Translations under genes and position numbers: made by a program
The notes under the pieces: model-generated
The model's database searches: none
The model's input: the letters and a program-made list of their open reading frames with translations, nothing else
Told to the model about the DNA's origin: nothing
Shown here: in pieces, positions 54,100 through 63,268 of the stretch
Numbering within the stretch: the stretch's first letter is position 1
Layout of the letters: every line of letters begins with the position of its first letter
Source of the DNA: Stanieria cyanosphaera PCC 7437
GTDB lineage: Bacteria > Cyanobacteriota > Cyanobacteriia > Cyanobacteriales > Xenococcaceae
DNA length: 64,000 nt
Assembly: GCF_000317575.1 (NCBI RefSeq)
Contig: NC_019748.1
Span: 1,132,001-1,196,000 of the forward strand
Direction of reading: 5' to 3'

Positions 54100-54945
54100 T
54101 TAATAGTTTGTAATTATTACTTCAGGAATTTTGCCTCGCTTGTCACCTTTAGAATTAATTGCTCTGGTTGCATAGACAAACTCAATCTTGTAACTAGAAT
54201 AAAGATCAAGAATCAGAGGAGCATTGGAGTTAGAAACCATAAATCTAATGCCTTGAGCATTAAGGCGATCGCAAAGATTACGTAGGTTTAACTGCATCGA
54301 GAGATCGAATCCATCTTGACTGTATCCAGTAAAGTTAGATGTAGCATTTAATGCTACATAGGGAGGATCGAAATAGACAAAATCGTCCAGGGTAATTTTT
54401 TCTTCAACCTCAAGGAATGAACCAGTGATAATTTTCGCTTTTTGAAGTACTTTACTACAAGCTCTTAAATTAATCTCATCAACAATTTTAGGGTTTTTGT
54501 AAGACCCCATTGGAGTATTAAATTGACCTTTAGAATTGACACGATATAATCCATTAAAACAGGTTTTATTGAGATAGATTAGTCTACTTGCTCTTTGAAC
54601 ATCAGACCATAATTTATATTCTTCGCTTCGGTCAATATTTCTAATTTGATAGTAGTAGTCTTTTTTGTGAATATGTTTTTTTAAATCAGTAATTAATTCT
54701 TCAACTTTATCCCTAACAACTTGATAAGTATTGGTCAATTCTTCGTTAATATCGATGAGAACAGATTTTTCTAGTTGTAAATAAAAAAATAATGCTCCGC
54801 CACCAACAAACGGTTCAAAGTATCGGGAGAAATTTTGAGGAATTCGTGCTGTTGTTTCTGATAGTAGTTGAGTTTTTCCGCCAACCCATTTGAGAAAAGG
54901 TTTTGCTTGAATATTGATATCTATTGTTTTATTTTTTACAGTCAC
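54100..54945 (-). CDS. Dam-type DNA adenine methyltransferase
   Basis: This 281-aa class D12 enzyme has the SAM loop FLKWVGGKTQLL (about 17-28) and PFVGGGALFF, and the catalytic DPPY in VYFDPPYV. It should methylate adenine in GATC, which is the core of the HIP1 octamer. It is likely an orphan methylase, since no restriction gene is near. It lies about 90 bp outside the integrative element, so it belongs to the host side. Confidence 0.9.
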   Translation of the reverse strand: MTVKNKTIDINIQAKPFLKWVGGKTQLLSETTARIPQNFSRYFEPFVGGGALFFYLQLEKSVLIDINEELTNTYQVVRDKVEELITDLKKHIHKKDYYYQIRNIDRSEEYKLWSDVQRASRLIYLNKTCFNGLYRVNSKGQFNTPMGSYKNPKIVDEINLRACSKVLQKAKIITGSFLEVEEKITLDDFVYFDPPYVALNATSNFTGYSQDGFDLSMQLNLRNLCDRLNAQGIRFMVSNSNAPLILDLYSSYKIEFVYATRAINSKGDKRGKIPEVIITNY

Positions 54946-54978
54946 TGAAATAATTAAAATTTAGATAATCAAATCAAA

Positions 54979-55037
54979 AGCGATCGCTTGAACTGAGGGC
55001 AAGATCGCCCAGGAGCGAGGCGCTGCGCGATCGCTTT
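54979..55037. repeat. GC-rich dispersed repeat between two genes
   Basis: Two HIP1 octamers (GCGATCGCTT and TGCGCGATCGCTTT) frame a palindromic stretch with GGGC...GCCC and GGAGCGAGGCGCTGCGCG. It belongs to the same family of HIP1-ended repeats as at 32010, 50391, 61505 and 63269. Confidence 0.6.
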
Positions 55038-55058
55038 AAATGGAAGCAAATTTTACAT

Positions 55059-55979
55059 TTAATAATCGTAATTAATGCGACGGTCTATGTCTTCATCATT
55101 GATTCGAGAAGGATTATAATTTCTCTCATCCTGTTCTTCACGATTCCAACTATTATCTGAATCTGTTTCAGCAGGATCTAATGGTTGATAATCGACATAA
55201 TCAGTAGAAAAACTGTCGTTATCATCGACATAACTGCGTCCCAAATTGCTTGGATCTAGTTTTTTGGGTTTTGGTTGGCGGGGAGTTTCATCAACAAAAT
55301 TGTCTTTAGCAGTAGGACGAGAACGATTTGGTAATGGTGTTTCATTCCAACCTTCTTCTTGTCCCCAATCGTCAGAACGATTGCCTCTTACTTCTCTGTC
55401 TTGATAATAATCATTACGAGGTGGAGTATTGCCACGGCGAGGAGGACGATTATTGGTTTGAGCAGAATATCTCTCTCTTTCAGGACGAGAACGATTTGGT
55501 CTACTCGGATAATCTTCTCTAGATACGCTAGCAGATCTACGGGAAGAACGAGGTGCAGGTTCTTCGTATCCACGTAATCTAGGACTATCGTAATTGGGAG
55601 TAGCGTCGTATTGGTCTGGTTCGATTTGGTCTAATTCTGCTTCTGTATATACCCTAGTCCGACTAACAGGGCGATCGCGGTCAACTATCGGAGTATTGCG
55701 TCTTGCTTGTTCTGTAGCTACACCCCGTAAGCGAATACTTTCTACCGCAAAGAAAATTGCCGAACCTGTCAGGAGAAATTGACCAAATTGAAGAATTGGG
55801 TCTAACCGCCATCCTTGAAACAGTAAAATAAATCCGCAGAGTAACCCTACCGCAGCAAAGAAAATATCATGATCTCTTGATAGTTCTGGCCGAACAGAAC
55901 GTAAAAAATATAAGGATGCTCCTGCTACTGCTAAAAATATTCCTAAAATACTGGCTGAATTCAGCCCAAAATTAACCAT
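55059..55979 (-). CDS. ycf66: Ycf66-family protein
   Basis: This 306-aa protein has the Ycf66 N-terminus: MVNFGLNSASILGIFLAVAG with three hydrophobic stretches in the first 90 residues, then a long, low-complexity, arginine/aspartate-rich tail. It is typical of cyanobacteria and some plastids; its role is unknown. The tail is probably disordered. Confidence 0.88.
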   Translation of the reverse strand: MVNFGLNSASILGIFLAVAGASLYFLRSVRPELSRDHDIFFAAVGLLCGFILLFQGWRLDPILQFGQFLLTGSAIFFAVESIRLRGVATEQARRNTPIVDRDRPVSRTRVYTEAELDQIEPDQYDATPNYDSPRLRGYEEPAPRSSRRSASVSREDYPSRPNRSRPERERYSAQTNNRPPRRGNTPPRNDYYQDREVRGNRSDDWGQEEGWNETPLPNRSRPTAKDNFVDETPRQPKPKKLDPSNLGRSYVDDNDSFSTDYVDYQPLDPAETDSDNSWNREEQDERNYNPSRINDEDIDRRINYDY

Positions 55980-56203
55980 TACTGCTCTCCTAACTTGCTT
56001 TTAGCGGGATTTTAGATAAGATGTTAAATATATAAACTAAGTAATCTCAACTTATATTATTTTGTCTAAGATTAACAAAATCTGCCTCGATATTTTTGGG
56101 TAAAATCAGCCATAAGACTCGCTAAACTTTAATTGAGTTTTTAAATACTTAAGATCTTAGTACAAAGATTCAAATCTAGAGATAATCGTTTCTTAACTAA
56201 TAG

Positions 56204-56860
56204 CTAAATAAAACTGCTTGATTTACCCTTGATCGAATCTAATTGATGAAATAGTTGAGTCACTTTGTTTAAATCTTTATTGCCTGGAGCTAATTCTACT
56301 CCACTAGATAAATCTATTCCATGAGGTTGAAGTTGACTTAAGGCAACTAAAATATTGTCTGGTGTTAATCCTCCTGCTAAAAACCAAGGTAAAGGAGAAG
56401 TCCATTGGGTTAATTCTTTCCAGTTTAAAGTATGTCCTGTTCCTCCTAGTAATTGGGGATCGTAAGCGTCTAATAACAAAGTATTGACAGATTGCGCATA
56501 ATCAATAACTTTAGCTAAAGATGCATTAGTTTTAATTCGCAAAGCTTTAATCAATTCTACTTGTGGTGATAACAAAGTTCGTAACTGCTGACAAAACTCT
56601 GGTGACTCATTACCGTGAAGTTGTACTCCTGTTAAACCCGTTTCACTAACAATTGTCACAATTGCATTTAAATCAAGATTAGCAAATACTCCAATGGTAT
56701 TAACTTGTTGCGGTAATTGTTGAATAATAGTCTTGATGGCTGAAACTTCTAGATAACGAGGAGATGCTGGGACACAGATAAAACCTAATTCTGTTGCACC
56801 CAATTGAGCTATCGCATTTCCTTGCTCTAGGTTAGTGATTCCGCATATTTTAACTCGCAT
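56204..56860 (-). CDS. trpF: Phosphoribosylanthranilate isomerase (TrpF)
   Basis: This 218-aa barrel has the general base cysteine in KICGITN (C6), the general acid aspartate in LLLDAYDP, VQLHGNESP and the phosphate motif in FLAGGLTPDN. It acts in tryptophan synthesis, outside any trp operon. The usual length is 200-220 aa. Confidence 0.95.
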   Translation of the reverse strand: MRVKICGITNLEQGNAIAQLGATELGFICVPASPRYLEVSAIKTIIQQLPQQVNTIGVFANLDLNAIVTIVSETGLTGVQLHGNESPEFCQQLRTLLSPQVELIKALRIKTNASLAKVIDYAQSVNTLLLDAYDPQLLGGTGHTLNWKELTQWTSPLPWFLAGGLTPDNILVALSQLQPHGIDLSSGVELAPGNKDLNKVTQLFHQLDSIKGKSSSFI

Positions 56861-57013
56861 TCTGGATTCAATTAATTAGATTGGGTTTTTTCTTAGTAAA
56901 AATTTGAATTACTGTAAATTATTAAGAAGAAAATATATTTTCTTGAAACAGATTTTTATAATTCCTGTAAATTGATCAATCATAGTTTATCAAGACGGGA
57001 GTTCAAATATATA

Positions 57014-57286
57014 ATGATCTCTACTTTGGTTTTGGCTGCTCACACTACCCCTTCAACCATTGAGTGGAATACATCGGTAGCTTTAATCATGATTTTAAGT
57101 AATCTGTTTGCTATAGCTATCGGGCGTTATGCAATCCAAAATTCAGGTAAAGGACCAGATTTACCCGTCCCTAAGCCTGAGTTATGGGAAAAATTTGGGT
57201 TTCCCGAATTGTTAGCGACTACGAGTTTCGGTCATATCTTGGGTGCTGGGATAATTTTAGGATTGGGAAATGCCGGAGTATTATAA
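57014..57286 (+). CDS. psaK: Photosystem I subunit PsaK
   Basis: A 90-aa protein with two membrane helices. The motif AIGRYAIQ and the loop GPDLPVPKPELWEKFGFPELLATTSFGHILGAG are typical PsaK. I chose ATG 57014 over the longer in-frame start (56972) because mature PsaK lacks the extra 14 residues. It is the peripheral PSI subunit near the antenna side. Confidence 0.93.
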   Translation: MISTLVLAAHTTPSTIEWNTSVALIMILSNLFAIAIGRYAIQNSGKGPDLPVPKPELWEKFGFPELLATTSFGHILGAGIILGLGNAGVL

Positions 57287-57309
57287 TATTTAATACTTTT
57301 AAGATTAGA

Positions 57310-57339
57310 AGTAGGGGTAATTCATCAATTGCCCCTACT
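57310..57339. repeat. 30-bp palindrome between convergent genes
   Basis: AGTAGGGGTAATT, loop CATC, AATTGCCCCTACT. The arms pair fully if one G-U pair is allowed. It is the same family as 20910-20939 and is placed 24 nt after psaK, likely serving as its terminator. Confidence 0.75.
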
Positions 57340-57384
57340 GAAGCTTGCCCTCGAGCGAAGTAATGAATTTTGACTTTTAATTTT

Positions 57385-59061
57385 TTATTGAGGATTTAAT
57401 TGTAAATTTAGCGATCGCACAAGACTTAAAGGCAATGCACTACGGCTAATTTTGGCTGCATATGCAGAATTTAAGTAAGCTTGATAACTTAAGTGCTGTA
57501 AAACATAGCTTTCAAAAAAGATTAAACCCAGTTGTTTAACGTAGGTTTGAGCGATTTGAGGATCAGGACCAATTGCCTGAGAAGGCAAAGAAATACTACC
57601 AGAAGATTCTTGTAAAGTAGAAAAGTGAGTTGCTCCTTGAAGTAGAACTAAATATTTTTCGGAATTAGTCAACCAAGTAAAAGGTTCAATTTGCTCTGAT
57701 AAAGCAGGTGTCACAGGATCTGCGCTACTAGCTATCAACATAATAGGTATTTTAATTTCACTAATCCCTTCTTGTCCAAACACAGCACTAGTCAAAGGAT
57801 TAATTGCGATCGCAGCAACAATTCTTTCATCTCGTAAGTTATATCTCTGATTGGGTAATTCTAAGGCAATACATTGCAGTAAAAGAGAAAGATTAAGAGA
57901 ATTATCAATGTCTTGACAGGCTTGATTTAAACTGGCAAAATTCAATCTCGCACCTGCCAAAGCTAAAGCTGTGTAAGCACCAAAAGATTGACCGATAATT
58001 CCTACCCTTCTGACTTGTAATTGTGGTTCATAATTAGTTTCTAAATGATCTAGTAAAAATTTAATATCTAAAGGACGGTCGATTAATTCTTCAGGTAAAG
58101 TCACTCTATTCGCAAAACCATTAAATAACGCTTGAATTTGACCAGCATTACTACCTGGATGTTCAGGAACTGCTACAGCAAAACCATAGGAAGCTAGATG
58201 AGTTGCCAAATAAGCAAAAGTAGTGCGATCGCCACCTAAACCGTGAGAAATAACTATTAATGGTAAACGACCAAAAGTGTTGGGAAGATACAAATCAACG
58301 GGAAAACGGCGATCGCGATAACGATCTTCTAGAGTTAGAAGTTGTTTACGATAAGAATAACTACCTGGTTGATTAAAACTGGGCAAAGGAAGATTTTCCA
58401 GAGAATTATTAGTAGCAGTTTCTTGAAGAGCTTGTTGTTCGACTTGTGCGATCGCTGATTCTGTATCTTGGACAATTTCGCTCAAATTTTCAATGATTTG
58501 GAAGCCTCGTTCAGAATTAAGGCGAATTCCATAGGTAGGAAATTGTTTAAGAATATTTAAAGGAGTTAATCCTTCTTGATCGGCTGAAGCCATAATTAAA
58601 GCTGAACGCAGGGCATAAAAACCAGATTGACCAGCTTTAGTTTGAATGACTTGAGCTACTTTAGCTAGAATTCTTTCTCCTTGAGGAGAATAAAGAAATT
58701 GTGTGACGGCTAAAGGAGTAATATTTGCTTTAGTGAGTAAAGCAGTTCTAAGTTGTTCTAGTTGTTCTTGAGATAATAAATTGGCATAATTACTTAAGTT
58801 CGCATCTATCACACCTGTCCTAGCATAAGTTTCTAAAGATTCTACTGGGAGAGAAAATTGTAGCAGTCCGTAATCGAGATAAATTTTTTCCGCTGCTGAA
58901 GTTTTAGAAGCTTGAACAAGGGGAACACTTAAGCAAATACTTAAATTACAGATAGTCAAAACTAACTGCAATAAATAAGAATATCTTAGCCAGGAAAAAC
59001 TAAAATATTGCCGAATAGTTATTTTTGATTGGTTCTGTTCGAGAGGAAATACGAACGTCAT
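57385..59061 (-). CDS. DUF1400 + alpha/beta-hydrolase, secreted
   Basis: A 558-aa protein: a signal peptide or membrane helix (about 25-50), a DUF1400 domain (about 55-190; IYLDYGLLQFSLPVESLETYARTG), then an alpha/beta-hydrolase with oxyanion ISHGLGGD and nucleophile GQSFGAYTAL (serine), and a late histidine in GATHFS. This matches cyanobacterial platelet-activating factor acetylhydrolase/dienelactone-hydrolase relatives. It is likely periplasmic; the substrate is unknown. Confidence 0.88.
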   Translation of the reverse strand: MTFVFPLEQNQSKITIRQYFSFSWLRYSYLLQLVLTICNLSICLSVPLVQASKTSAAEKIYLDYGLLQFSLPVESLETYARTGVIDANLSNYANLLSQEQLEQLRTALLTKANITPLAVTQFLYSPQGERILAKVAQVIQTKAGQSGFYALRSALIMASADQEGLTPLNILKQFPTYGIRLNSERGFQIIENLSEIVQDTESAIAQVEQQALQETATNNSLENLPLPSFNQPGSYSYRKQLLTLEDRYRDRRFPVDLYLPNTFGRLPLIVISHGLGGDRTTFAYLATHLASYGFAVAVPEHPGSNAGQIQALFNGFANRVTLPEELIDRPLDIKFLLDHLETNYEPQLQVRRVGIIGQSFGAYTALALAGARLNFASLNQACQDIDNSLNLSLLLQCIALELPNQRYNLRDERIVAAIAINPLTSAVFGQEGISEIKIPIMLIASSADPVTPALSEQIEPFTWLTNSEKYLVLLQGATHFSTLQESSGSISLPSQAIGPDPQIAQTYVKQLGLIFFESYVLQHLSYQAYLNSAYAAKISRSALPLSLVRSLNLQLNPQ

Positions 59062-59116
59062 TAGGCAAATTAAACTAAGAGCGTCTAATACTGTTGTAAC
59101 ATTCCTAGGTTTGATT

Positions 59117-59926
59117 TCACGGTTGAGGAAATTCTTGGTTTAGCTTATCTTCAAAATTTTCAAATTTTTCTAAATCTTCTATTGTAAAATTTGCTTTAAC
59201 AATATTATTATCAGTTTCTTTAAATATCTCTTTTCTCGTCTTGTGTGTAATTGACAAGGTTTTATTTTTAGCTTGTAAACAGTACTGTTCTCCCTGATAA
59301 ACTCTTTCGTGATTTGGATAAGATTTACCTACTAATCGAATAGTCTTTTTCGCAATATTGGAAATACGAAAACTATATAATTCAGATAAAATATAATTAG
59401 AAAAATTGGGAACTTGAAGACTTAGACGATTAAGTAAATCTTTAACAGTCATTGGAGGTTTAATCAAAGACTCTGCTTGTGTGCAAATAATTTCTGCAAG
59501 AGTATCTCTGCCAAAATCAGAACAAAGATCGATTAAAAAATCATCTGGATGTTGTGCTTTAATATCAAACAATTGAAGAGATTCGTTTGGAAAATCTTTC
59601 AAGTTAGAAGTAACAATAAGATCGGCTTTAACTTTTACCGCCACAGCTAAGACATGACGATCTTTAGGATCGTTGGTCATGATTGGAATTAATTTTTCAT
59701 AATCTTCAACTATTGCTTCTGGAAAAGATTGTTTAATTTGCTTTTGATACCTTGCTGTTTTTTCTACAGTCATTCTTCTTTTTTTAACAAGATTGCGAGT
59801 GACTTCATCTAAAATCTCTTGAGAAAAATGAGGACGATATAGTTCAGCTTCCGCAATACGTAATAAAGTATCGCATAGAGGCATAGGAAAAAGAACGCAG
59901 GCATCTAAAACTACTACAGGTTTCAC
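59117..59926 (-). CDS. PIN-domain protein with C-terminal extension
   Basis: A 269-aa PIN_3-type protein. The acidic residues are D8 (VVLDACVLF), one in EILDEVTRN, and later D in TNDPKDRHVLA and TSNLKDFP. The PIN part ends near 140; about 125 further residues have no recognisable fold. It follows the HTH gene by 9 nt, as in toxin-antitoxin pairs. Confidence 0.85.
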   Translation of the reverse strand: MKPVVVLDACVLFPMPLCDTLLRIAEAELYRPHFSQEILDEVTRNLVKKRRMTVEKTARYQKQIKQSFPEAIVEDYEKLIPIMTNDPKDRHVLAVAVKVKADLIVTSNLKDFPNESLQLFDIKAQHPDDFLIDLCSDFGRDTLAEIICTQAESLIKPPMTVKDLLNRLSLQVPNFSNYILSELYSFRISNIAKKTIRLVGKSYPNHERVYQGEQYCLQAKNKTLSITHKTRKEIFKETDNNIVKANFTIEDLEKFENFEDKLNQEFPQP

Positions 59927-59935
59927 ACAATGTAT

Positions 59936-60412
59936 TTATTCATCAACACAGTTAGTGTCTTCATCATAAAATCCTTCTTCTTGTAAGAAAGCAGTAAATT
60001 CACTCAAACTTTTACTGCGTTGACGATCTCTTAGTTGTTTGTATGCAAAAATATCTCGACAATTAATACGTCTGTGTTTTCCTACTTTGGTGTGAGGAAT
60101 TTCTCCTTGTTCTAATAATTTAATCAGATAAGGACGAGATACATTTAATAAATCTGCTGCTTCTTGAGTTGTCATTTCTTGATCTAAAGGAGAAATAGTA
60201 ATTGAATTTCCAGATGCCATTGCTTCGACAACTTGATACAAAGCATTGTAGACAGACTCGGGTAAAACGATTTCTTCTCCAGTACTACTAATGAGTTTTG
60301 GTAAAGATTTTTCAGCAGTTAAAAACTTTTCTAATTTTTTAATCGCTGAAGTTTCATTCTTTTTGGGTTTTAAAGTGTTAAAAGAACTTAGTTGCTTAGA
60401 CATGATATTCAA
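59936..60412 (-). CDS. Excisionase-type HTH antitoxin
   Basis: A 158-aa protein with an MerR/excisionase-like HTH (about 83-130: MTTQEAADLLNVSRPYLIKLLEQGEIPHTKVGKHRRI). The N-terminus (1-80) is a helical lead-in. It is upstream of the PIN gene and most likely its antitoxin and repressor. Confidence 0.85.
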   Translation of the reverse strand: MNIMSKQLSSFNTLKPKKNETSAIKKLEKFLTAEKSLPKLISSTGEEIVLPESVYNALYQVVEAMASGNSITISPLDQEMTTQEAADLLNVSRPYLIKLLEQGEIPHTKVGKHRRINCRDIFAYKQLRDRQRSKSLSEFTAFLQEEGFYDEDTNCVDE

Positions 60413-60649
60413 TTTAAATACCTTTTGCTGTTATTTTTCAGCAGTAGGTTAGGTTAGCTGTTTTCTAATTGGATCATAGCAGACAATCGCAATATCCGAA
60501 ATAAATTAAATAATCGAAACTAACGCCTTTTGATCAAGCTTGAAAAACCTAAAAGTAAAATTAAGTTTAAAGTTGCGTTCACGACAAAAGCCTACAAATC
60601 GATTAACCTTGATTGTGCGAGATCAATCTATTTAGTCTTACCAGCGACA

Positions 60650-62323
60650 ATGATCGGTAATAGGTTTTCTTTTTCTAGACGAAAATTAGCTAAATACTTC
60701 GGTTTATTTTTCCTTTGCTTTACCTTAGCAGTAGGTTGTAATAATCAATCAACTCAAACACCAAACCAAACTAATAATACTCCTGATAATAATCGGATTT
60801 CGATAGGTACAACTCTTAAACCCCGTACTCTCGATCCTGCCGACAGCTACGAATTAGCAGGATTAAATATTATTTATAATGTTGGCGAAAGTCTTTATAG
60901 TTATGAATTAGGTACTACTGAGATTAAACCATTGTTAGCTACAGAAATGCCCAAAGTGAGTGAAGATGGTTTGACTTATACTATTTCTTTGCGTCAGGGA
61001 GTCAAGTTTCAAGATGGTACTCCTTTTAATGCAAAAGCAATGGAATTTTCCCTCAATCGTTTTATAGCTAATGGTGGTAAACCTGCTTTTTTATTAGCTG
61101 ATGTGGTTGAAGGTGTGGCAGCGACAGGAGAATACGAACTAACGATTAAATTAAAACAACCTTTTGCAGCCTTTCCTGCTTTGTTGGCTTTTCCTGGTGC
61201 TTGTGCTGTTTCTCCTCAAGCTTACAAAATTGGTGCAGGAGAATTTTTACCTAATCAATTAATTAGTACTGGTAAATATAAATTAGCTCAGTTTAATAGT
61301 GATTCGATTAGTTTAGATGTAAATGAAAATTATTGGGGGGAAAAACCAGCTAATCAGGGCATCAATATGCAGATTTATGCAGGAAATTCGGCTAATTTAT
61401 TCAATAGTTTTCGTACTGGGGCGATAGACGTAGCTTATCAATCTCTAGAACCCAATCAAATTCAAAATCTACTTGATAATACAGAGAAAAATCAAGGACA
61501 AGCGCGCTGCTCCGCAGATCACTGCGCGATCGCAGGATCAGGAACAGTAGTAAATTATTTAGTATTGAATTTAAATCAAGAACCTTTAAATAAACCAGAA
61601 GTAAGAAGTGCGATCGCATCAGTGATAGATCGTGGTTTAATTAATCAAAGAGTTTTACAAAATCAAGGTGAACCTGTTTATAGTTTAGTAGCAACTGCCT
61701 TTGATAGTTATACACCTACCTTTAAAGATGCTTACGGTGACGCTAATGTAGCTAAAGCCAAGGAATTATTAACTAAAGCTGGTTATTCAGTTCAAAATCC
61801 CGCTACTATCGAAATTTGGTATCCTTCTGGTTCAATTACCCGCAGTATTGTGGCGGAAACTTTGAAAGCTTTTGTCGAACAAGAATTAGGAGGAATGCTG
61901 GAATTTATACCCCAAAGTGTTGAATCTGCTTCCTTTTTTGGCAATATCAGTAAAGGAGTTTATCAATCTGCTTTAGCGGATTGGTATCCCGATTTTCTCG
62001 ATCCCGATAATTATTTGCAACCATTTATGAGTTGTAGTAAAGGTACAGTAGCCAAAGGTTGTGAAACAGGGGCAGCACAAAGTCGAGGTTCTTTTTATTA
62101 TAGCGATCGCGCTAATCAATTAATCAATCAATCGAGAAAAGAACAAAATCCCGAAACTCGTCAAGCAATTTTTGTTCAATTACAAGAACTTCTTGCCCAA
62201 GACGTACCTTATATTCCTTTATGGCAAACGAAAGATTATGCCTTCGCTCAAAATGGTATTACGGGCGTTACGATTAATCCCAGTCAGAATTTTCCTTTTT
62301 GGACAATTAAGCGAGGAGCATAA
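60650..62323 (+). CDS. Family-5 ABC substrate-binding lipoprotein
   Basis: A protein of about 557 aa of the peptide/nickel-binding family: lipobox LAVGC at the N-terminus, then TTLKPRTLDPADSYELAG and the domain-typical YTISLRQGVKFQDGTPFNAK. No permease or ATPase is next to it. An 8-residue insert RCSADHCA at about 286-293 is encoded by a 24-bp palindromic repeat inside the gene. ATG 60650 is chosen since the lipoprotein leader begins there. Confidence 0.88.
   Translation: MIGNRFSFSRRKLAKYFGLFFLCFTLAVGCNNQSTQTPNQTNNTPDNNRISIGTTLKPRTLDPADSYELAGLNIIYNVGESLYSYELGTTEIKPLLATEMPKVSEDGLTYTISLRQGVKFQDGTPFNAKAMEFSLNRFIANGGKPAFLLADVVEGVAATGEYELTIKLKQPFAAFPALLAFPGACAVSPQAYKIGAGEFLPNQLISTGKYKLAQFNSDSISLDVNENYWGEKPANQGINMQIYAGNSANLFNSFRTGAIDVAYQSLEPNQIQNLLDNTEKNQGQARCSADHCAIAGSGTVVNYLVLNLNQEPLNKPEVRSAIASVIDRGLINQRVLQNQGEPVYSLVATAFDSYTPTFKDAYGDANVAKAKELLTKAGYSVQNPATIEIWYPSGSITRSIVAETLKAFVEQELGGMLEFIPQSVESASFFGNISKGVYQSALADWYPDFLDPDNYLQPFMSCSKGTVAKGCETGAAQSRGSFYYSDRANQLINQSRKEQNPETRQAIFVQLQELLAQDVPYIPLWQTKDYAFAQNGITGVTINPSQNFPFWTIKRGA
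61505..61528. repeat. 24-bp palindromic insert inside the binding-protein gene
   Basis: Sits between GCG and ATCGCA and ends in GCG, the same placement as at 50391-50413. Being 24 bp it keeps the frame and adds RCSADHCA to the protein. Confidence 0.75.
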
Positions 62324-62671
62324 TTTTCTTTCTTAAGTATTGATTATCGAATCGATCTCTCATCTTTTGCATTTGGGATGCTGAAATTTTGTTTTCCAAT
62401 GTGCGATCACGGATAAGCTACTCCATCTAGTAATAAAGAGAGATCTCGCTCAAACGCGAGGCACTACGCGTACGCGCTAACGCAAGGGTGGACAAAAATC
62501 AAAGAGAAAAAAGCTTTTCAGGTTAAAGGATTTGCCTACTTACAAATATCATTATTCTCCAACTCTGTCCGAAATTTCAGGAAAATCAATCGCTTTAACT
62601 CTTCTTTCTCTAGAATAAAATAAAAATGGGGAGTTTAATTAACTAAATAGAAGAGATAGAAATAGATAGAA
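62324..62671. other. Intergenic region with repeats before hicBA
   Basis: About 350 bp. Its middle (62440-62472) is a palindromic GC-rich patch; from 62473 to 62560 lies the left copy of an 88-bp direct repeat. A promoter for the hicBA pair is expected near 62600-62660. No further ORF is seen. Confidence 0.5.
62473..62560. repeat. 88-bp direct repeat, left copy
   Basis: Begins CGCGCTAACGCAAG and runs to ATTATTCTCC. About 87% identical by eye to 63169-63256, at a distance of 696 bp. The two copies flank the hicBA genes. Confidence 0.8.
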
Positions 62672-62890
62672 ATGGAAAAAATTATTAACTTGCACATCGA
62701 GAAACTCCCAGAAGGTTATTATTTAGCAACAACAGATGACCTTCAAGGGCTGGTTGTTCAAGGTAAAACTATTACCGAAACTCTAGAAATTGCGCGTGAT
62801 GTTGCCCAAAAACTTCTCGAATCTCAAACAGATACAAGCCTAAATCCTATTGCCGAATCCTTTGATTATCCCTTGGTGATTGGTCAGTAA
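62672..62890 (+). CDS. hicB: HicB-family antitoxin
   Basis: A 72-aa partial RNase-H-like fold: INLHIEKLPEGYYLATTDDLQGLVVQGKTITETLEIARDVAQKLLES. This is the HicB core without a clear DNA-binding tail. It precedes hicA by 6 nt, the antitoxin-first order. Confidence 0.87.
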   Translation: MEKIINLHIEKLPEGYYLATTDDLQGLVVQGKTITETLEIARDVAQKLLESQTDTSLNPIAESFDYPLVIGQ

Positions 62891-62896
62891 TTAATC

Positions 62897-63127
62897 ATGG
62901 GAAGACTGGCAGGATTTAAATATCGCAAAATCACTAAGGTTCTACGGGAATTTGGATTTGAGTTTCACCGTCAGGCTGCGGGTAGTCACGAAATTTGGTT
63001 TAACTCAGAGACAAATCGATACACGACAATTCCCAACCATCGAGGAGATATGCCTGAAGGAACATTAAGGGCTATTTTAAAGCAAGCAAATATAGATCCA
63101 GAGGATTTCCTGCAAAAAGCTCACTAG
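62897..63127 (+). CDS. hicA: HicA-family mRNA interferase toxin
   Basis: A 76-aa dsRBD-like protein with GFKYRKITKVLREFGFEFHRQAAGSHEIWF; the catalytic histidine is in GSHEIWF. It should cut mRNA when free of HicB. It ends just before a palindromic repeat patch. Confidence 0.9.
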   Translation: MGRLAGFKYRKITKVLREFGFEFHRQAAGSHEIWFNSETNRYTTIPNHRGDMPEGTLRAILKQANIDPEDFLQKAH

Positions 63128-63168
63128 CCAAGGCGCGGAGCAAACTCCTCGCTCCGCGCAGTCGCGCG

Positions 63169-63256
63169 CGCGCCAACGCAAGAGTGGGCAAAAATCAAGG
63201 AGAAAAAAGCGTTTCAGGTTAAAGAATTTGCCTACTTAAAAAGATCGTTATTCTCT
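63169..63256. repeat. 88-bp direct repeat, right copy
   Basis: Matches 62473-62560 (CGCGCCAACGCAAG to TTATTCTC). Recombination between the copies would delete the hicBA pair. Confidence 0.8.
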
Positions 63257-63268
63257 CAATCAAAGCGG

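Noticed and set aside
55328-55782. Open frames opposite to the ycf66 tail
   Set aside because: The low-complexity Arg/Asp-rich tail gives open frames in all phases.
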